Shown piece after piece: positions 60,624-64,000 of a DNA stretch of 64,000 nt. This DNA comes from UBA1161 sp002311745. Lineage in GTDB: Bacteria; Planctomycetota; Phycisphaerae; Tepidisphaerales; Tepidisphaeraceae. Position 1 is the first letter of the stretch. Each line of letters begins with the position of its first letter. Under the pieces are notes generated by a model. It was given only the letters and a program-made list of their open reading frames with translations. It was not told where the DNA came from and did not search any database. Location: positions 1 through 64,000 of the forward strand of contig JBEKAB010000020.1 of assembly GCA_050018415.1 (NCBI GenBank). Reading direction: 5' to 3'. The position numbers and the translations under genes are program-made.

Positions 60624-60720
60624 AGAAAGTAGAGAGGAGAAAGGAGACCGCGGTGGGTCTGTGGGCCGGGGTGCGCCGCCGGTTTGCCCGGGGTTTCCCG
60701 GCTCTCCTTTCTACTTTCTA
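60624..60720. repeat. imperfect inverted repeat
   Basis: AGAAAGTAGA...AAAGGAGA at 60624-60647 is mirrored by TCTCCTTTCTACTTTCTA at 60703-60720. Outside these lie a second inverted pair based on GGCCG-x-x-GGCCGAA (from 60608, and to 60754) and CGGTGGG copies near 60650 and 60723. The GC-rich centre could itself fold. It separates the small island gene from the tRNA. Confidence 0.55.
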
Positions 60721-60752
60721 CCGCCCCACCGCTCTGTTTCGGCCGTCGGCCG

Positions 60753-60775
60753 AAACTGGGGAACTAGGATTCGAA
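60753..60775. repeat. attachment-site repeat, right copy (within tRNA-Gln)
   Basis: Identical to 58379-58401 over 23 bases; the first three bases lie just outside the mature tRNA and the rest form its 3' acceptor strand and T arm up to TTCGAA. This copy belongs to the complete tRNA. Confidence 0.8.
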
Positions 60776-60826
60776 CCTAGACAAACAGATCCAGAGTCTG
60801 TTGTGCTACCGTTACACCATTCCCCA
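60756..60826 (-). tRNA. tRNA-Gln (anticodon CUG)
   Basis: 71 bases reading from 60826 down. Acceptor TGGGGAA pairs with TTCCCCA; the D arm is GTGT...GCAC, anticodon stem ACAGA/TCTGT with loop CTCTGGA (anticodon CTG), T stem CTAGG/CCTAG with loop TTCGAAT, discriminator G. CCA is not encoded. All stems pair perfectly. Confidence 0.95.
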
Positions 60827-60909
60827 AAAACGCTTGCGCAGGATAAACGGCGCAAGATCGAAGTCAAGATAAAGGCGCTGCGACGGGCGGCGCCCTGCGG
60901 ACCGGGGGG

Positions 60910-61710
60910 TCACTTTTTCGCCTGCAGCCTGCTGATCTGATCGCGCAGGAAGGCGGCGTCCTCGTACCGCTCGTCCTTGATCGCCCGTTCCAATTGCTGA
61001 TTCAAGCGGGTGAGCGGATCGACCGGCATCCTGCGGCGAATGTCGCGGGCGAAACGCTTCAGCACGCGAACCTCGCTGGACTTGGCGTAAATCTCCTCCT
61101 GGCCGAAGCGGGCAAAGAACTCCTTGATGGCGGCCAGGCCCTTGTGCACCGACTTCAAGGCGCTGTGATAATCCTTGGCGTTGAAGGCGATGGAGGCCTG
61201 GGCTCGCGCGTTCATCATGATGATGTACGGCCGGTACTGCTCGAGGATGAGGCGGTCGTGCTCCTCGGTGGCGTATCTGCCGCACAGGTCCAGCACGCGC
61301 AGGTTGCGGTCGGTGTCGCGCACCACGCCGCCGAAATCCTCCAGCACGAACAGGCTCAGGTAGCGGTGGTAGTACATCACCGCCTCCTCGCGCAGGGACT
61401 GGCATTGCTCGCTGGTGAGGTGGAAGCCCAGCTCGGTGCCGTTGCGATGGCGGTGTTCGTTCAACTCGCGCTCGAAATAATCCAGGAGCGATTCGCAGCC
61501 GTGCGGGCGGACGCCGTCGGGCCGGCCCGTCAGCTCCATCTGCAACAGGCCCAGGTCCAGGCGAAGCTGCAGCTTGGGCTGGCCGTCGGCTCCGTGGATC
61601 TTGCGCACGTTGATGGAGCCCGGCTCGTAATCCCAGCCCTTCAGAACGGGCGTGATGTCCCTATTGGGAAGCTTACCTTCATCCCGGTCGGGCTCGCGAG
61701 TCATGCTCAC
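60910..61710 (-). CDS. UvrB/UvrC-motif-containing protein
   Basis: 266 residues. The C-terminus PLTRLNQQLERAIKDERYEDAAFLRDQISRLQ is the UvrB/UvrC interaction helix pair (about 60912-61015). The rest (VLKGWDYEPGSINVRKI, LRLDLGLLQMELTGRPDG, and a helical region with YRPYIIMMNARAQASIAF) is a conserved planctomycete-type protein I recognise only by this motif. In McsA and UvrB the motif mediates protein contacts; here the partner is unknown. ATGs at 61710 and 61704 are both possible starts. Confidence 0.8.
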   Translation of the reverse strand: MSMTREPDRDEGKLPNRDITPVLKGWDYEPGSINVRKIHGADGQPKLQLRLDLGLLQMELTGRPDGVRPHGCESLLDYFERELNEHRHRNGTELGFHLTSEQCQSLREEAVMYYHRYLSLFVLEDFGGVVRDTDRNLRVLDLCGRYATEEHDRLILEQYRPYIIMMNARAQASIAFNAKDYHSALKSVHKGLAAIKEFFARFGQEEIYAKSSEVRVLKRFARDIRRRMPVDPLTRLNQQLERAIKDERYEDAAFLRDQISRLQAKK

Positions 61711-61907
61711 CGCTCCAACTGCCTATCCTGCGACAATTATAGCATACGGGGCCGGCGTTTGAGGGGCTTCTGACGCCGCAGATGACAAGGGTGTCGACAG
61801 ACCATGCCGCCGCGGGGATGAGGGAGGCTAAAGTCTTGTTTTGCCAGAGGTAGAAGCCGCTTTGACCTGGGGCTGCTGATGGACGAAAATAGTCAATGAG
61901 GTTTGAG

Positions 61908-62072
61908 ATGTCCGGTCCGGTGAAATGTGCCTGTCCCCGTTGCCAATGCACGGTGGCTCCCGGCAAGGGCGTGGTTCGGGATGGCAAGCTGTATTGCAGC
62001 CAGACCTGCGCTTACGAGTGCACGCGTACCACCTGCGTGTGCATTCACGACCGCTGCGACGAGAAGCGCTAG
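61908..62072 (+). CDS. bacterial metallothionein (SmtA/BmtA-like)
   Basis: 54 residues with ten cysteines (positions 7, 9, 12, 14, 30, 34, 38, 43, 45, 50) and a histidine at 47. The order Lys-Cys-Ala-Cys, then LYCSQTC, then a terminal Cys-rich part follows SmtA: zinc, cadmium or copper is bound in a cytoplasmic metal-thiolate cluster. GAGG lies eight bases before the ATG at 61908; an ATG at 61896 is also in frame. The stretch before it (61711-61895) shows no regulator gene or clear operator. Confidence 0.88.
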   Translation: MSGPVKCACPRCQCTVAPGKGVVRDGKLYCSQTCAYECTRTTCVCIHDRCDEKR

Positions 62073-62139
62073 CGCGACCAGAAGCGATCCTGAATCCCTC
62101 CGTTGACTTGGCCCCCTGTCGTTCGCATAACGTTGGCCG

Positions 62140-63312
62140 ATGGCGTCGCAATCGAGTAATCCCTTGCTGGAAGTGCACCGCCGTGCCGAGGCCGAGTTTC
62201 AGCCGTACGGAGATGTGGAAATCGTCAGCACGTTCGGCCAGCCGCAGGCGGAATATGCGGCCATCCGCAAGGGCTGCGCCTTGCTGGATCTTCCGCAGCG
62301 CGGGATTTTGGAAATCACGGGCAAGGATCGGCTGGATTTTCTCAATCGGTTGCTGACCAACCAGATCGTCGACAAACAGAGCAAGCAATCTCTGTCCGCC
62401 GGCGGCGGTGTGTATGCGTTCCTGCTCAGCAACAAGGGGCGAATCGTGAGCGACATGAACGTTCTGGAGCGCGGCGACCGCACGCTCCTGGAAACCGATG
62501 CGCGCAACGTCCCCGCCCTGCAAGCGGAGCTGGAAAAATACATTTTTTCCGAACAGGTGAAGCTGGCCAGCCAGATGGGTCGCCTGCACCAGTTGGCGCT
62601 GCACGGTCCGAAGTCGGCGGAGATTTTGCGGCAGCTTTTGCCTCAGGGGTCCGCCCTGCCGCCGGTTTCGGGTTCGGTCGCGGCGCGATTCCTGGAGAGC
62701 GAGGTGATTTTGTGGCGGGATGATCCCACCGGCGCGGCGGGATATGGCCTGATCATGCCGGTGGAAGCGGCCAATCGCATCTGGACCGAAATCACCAGCC
62801 GATTCGGCCCCCCGCCGCCGGCGGCCGAGCCATCCTACAAGCGGCAGGTCTGGCCGGCGGGCTGGGCGGCGTTCAACACCACGCGCATCGAAGCGGGCCG
62901 GCCGTTGTTCGGGATTGATTTTGATCAGACGGTTCTGCCGGCTGAGACGGGGCAATTGCAGCGCGCGGTGAGTTTCACCAAGGGATGTTACGTTGGCCAG
63001 GAGATCGTGGCCCGCATGCACGCGCGGGGGCAGATCGCCCGGCACATCGTGGGAGTCCGTATGCACGGCGACGCCCTGCCGATCGCCGCCGCGCCGGTTT
63101 TCGACTCGCAGAAGAACCAGGTCGGCCAGATCACCAGCAGCACCCTGTCGCCGAGCCTCTCCAATTCCGCCATTTGCCTTGCCATGGTAAAAGGGGCGTT
63201 TGCGTCGGCGGGAACGGAATTGCTGATCGCCGCCGAGGGTGCGATCAGCGGCGGATCGGTCGTCGATCTGCCGTTCCTGAAGACCGGCATGGCGACTAAC
63301 GAAAGCGCATGA
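62140..63312 (+). CDS. ygfZ: YgfZ/GcvT-like folate-binding protein
   Basis: 390 residues. The hallmark YgfZ motif KGCYVGQEIVARMHARG with its conserved cysteine lies near residue 285. The N-terminal part (LEITGKDRLDFLNRLLTNQI, LLSNKGRIVSDMNVLE) has the GcvT fold, and FNTTRIEAGRPLFGIDFDQ is also typical. YgfZ proteins use tetrahydrofolate and help maintain some iron-sulfur enzymes. It starts at 62140, 67 bases after the metallothionein stop, and its stop is followed two bases later by the PPK2 start. Confidence 0.88.
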   Translation: MASQSSNPLLEVHRRAEAEFQPYGDVEIVSTFGQPQAEYAAIRKGCALLDLPQRGILEITGKDRLDFLNRLLTNQIVDKQSKQSLSAGGGVYAFLLSNKGRIVSDMNVLERGDRTLLETDARNVPALQAELEKYIFSEQVKLASQMGRLHQLALHGPKSAEILRQLLPQGSALPPVSGSVAARFLESEVILWRDDPTGAAGYGLIMPVEAANRIWTEITSRFGPPPPAAEPSYKRQVWPAGWAAFNTTRIEAGRPLFGIDFDQTVLPAETGQLQRAVSFTKGCYVGQEIVARMHARGQIARHIVGVRMHGDALPIAAAPVFDSQKNQVGQITSSTLSPSLSNSAICLAMVKGAFASAGTELLIAAEGAISGGSVVDLPFLKTGMATNESA

Positions 63313-63313
63313 C

Positions 63314-64000
63314 ATGATCAACTCGCCCTATCGCGTTAAAGGCGGCCGAAAGATCGATTTGAGCGATTGGTCCACGGACGACACCGGCCCGTTCAAGCAG
63401 AAGGCGGATGCCGAGCCGCTGGTCGAGAAAAATCTGCAAAAGCTCGTGGAGCTGCAGGATCGCCTGTACGCATCGGCCAAGCACGCGCTGCTGATCGTTC
63501 TTCAGGCGATGGATGCCGGCGGCAAGGACGGGGCCATCCGGCACGTCTTCAGCGGCGTCAATCCCCAGGGTTGCTCGGTGACCAGCTTCAAAGTCCCCAC
63601 GCACGAGGAACTGGCCCACGATTACCTGTGGCGCTACCACATCGCCTGCCCGCGCCGCGGCATGATCGGCATCTTCAACCGCTCGCATTACGAAGCCGTC
63701 CTGGTGGAGCGCGTCCGCGACATCGCGCCAAAAAGCGTCTGGTCCAAGCGCTTCGACCAGATCAATAAATTCGAGCGTCTGCTGCGCGCCGAAAACACCG
63801 TCGTCCTCAAATTCTTCCTGCACATCTCCAAAGCGGAACAGAAGAAACGCCTGGAAGCGCGCCTGAAGGACAAAACCAAGAATTGGAAATTCGACCCCAA
63901 CGACCTGGTCGAGCGGCAGCGCTGGAACCAGTACACGCGGGCGTGGGAGGATGTGCTGAGGTATTGCTCGAGCGACTACGCTCCGTGGTTCGTGGTGCCG
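63314..64000 (+). CDS. polyphosphate kinase 2 family protein (cut by window end)
   Basis: 229 codons are visible and the frame is still open. LLIVLQAMDAGGKDGAIRHVFSG is the PPK2 Walker A region, FNRSHYEAVLVERVRD the following active-site segment, and VVLKFFLHISKAEQKKRLEAR the lid. PPK2 enzymes move phosphate between polyphosphate and nucleotides. The start with the ATG at 63314 (MINSPYRVKGGRKIDL) matches the family. Substrate class cannot be told from the visible part. Confidence 0.9.
   Translation, partial: MINSPYRVKGGRKIDLSDWSTDDTGPFKQKADAEPLVEKNLQKLVELQDRLYASAKHALLIVLQAMDAGGKDGAIRHVFSGVNPQGCSVTSFKVPTHEELAHDYLWRYHIACPRRGMIGIFNRSHYEAVLVERVRDIAPKSVWSKRFDQINKFERLLRAENTVVLKFFLHISKAEQKKRLEARLKDKTKNWKFDPNDLVERQRWNQYTRAWEDVLRYCSSDYAPWFVVP

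Larger units (their letters stand above)
58379..60775. mobile_element. small tRNA-Gln-associated genomic island without integrase
   Basis: A 2.4-kb segment bounded by a 23-bp direct repeat derived from the 3' end of tRNA-Gln. The intact tRNA is at the right end, with its 3' end facing the island, exactly as expected after site-specific integration. The interior is clearly lower in GC: by hand count 48% for 59581-59640 against 77% for 22561-22620 in the polysaccharide locus. It holds two coupled genes of unknown function (-), a ribbon-helix-helix-like gene (+) and a group of TGCTCCCA octamers. No recombinase gene was found, so it is either a satellite mobilised in trans or a decayed element. 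Confidence 0.75.

Noticed and set aside
60551..60940. 129-codon + frame through the tRNA region
   Set aside because: Runs across the complete tRNA-Gln and the inverted repeats; not a plausible protein.
1..64000. CRISPR arrays, rRNA genes, prophage structural genes
   Set aside because: No regularly spaced direct repeats of CRISPR type, no rRNA-like stretch and no phage head or tail proteins were seen.

Overview
The window looks like a chromosomal segment of a high-GC planctomycete, most likely near the Phycisphaerae/Tepidisphaera-Humisphaera type. This is inferred from three surface proteins with the planctomycete-style N-terminal Leu-Glu-x-Leu-Glu-x-Arg-x-Leu-Leu motif, a GT41/TPR glycosyltransferase pair and generally GC-rich, tightly overlapping genes. 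No marker gene fixes the taxonomy.

Layout. 1-2134 (+): the tail of an IS3-type transposase, then a dolichyl-phosphate-mannose-synthase-like GT2 and a UDP-glucuronate decarboxylase. 2115-7448 (-): two tandem TPR-glycosyltransferases, then plsC and cmk (cmk is transcribed first). 8050-11058 (+): a beta-helix/cadherin-like surface protein, ending in a strong bidirectional terminator at 11072-11105. 11132-49233 (-): a roughly 38 kb unidirectional exopolysaccharide locus. Read in its own direction it encodes a NusG-paralogue antiterminator; a Wzz/tyrosine-kinase-like co-polymerase; an initiating sugar-phosphate transferase; an ABC-2 exporter (permease and ATPase); nucleotide-sugar genes (two Gfo/Idh/MocA proteins, two DegT aminotransferases, an epimerase, a PglD-like acyltransferase); many glycosyltransferases; an ATP-grasp enzyme; a phosphoesterase; a 2324-residue surface protein; a Wzy/ligase-like membrane protein; and finally a membrane-tethered beta-helix/deacetylase-like protein. 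Many junctions are 4-base ATGA overlaps, so translation is probably coupled.

49800-58352 (+): housekeeping and stress genes: sulfate adenylyltransferase, an anti-sigma-like membrane protein, Hsp20-Lon, acyltransferase-3, STAS, ACT, cytidylate-kinase-like and a small membrane protein. 58379-60775: a small, visibly lower-GC island bounded by a 23-bp direct repeat that is the 3' end of the adjacent tRNA-Gln(CUG). It carries a coupled pair of unrecognised genes, a ribbon-helix-helix-like small gene and a cluster of TGCTCCCA octamers, with no integrase. This is the best candidate for something undescribed. 60910-64000: a UvrB/C-motif protein, a 54-residue metallothionein, a YgfZ-like folate-binding protein and a truncated PPK2.

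The polysaccharide locus is the functional core: precursor synthesis, assembly, modification, export and surface proteins are encoded together and probably read as one or a few very long transcripts, with the NusG paralogue as the likely elongation factor. All functional calls rest on motif recognition by eye; no database search was run.
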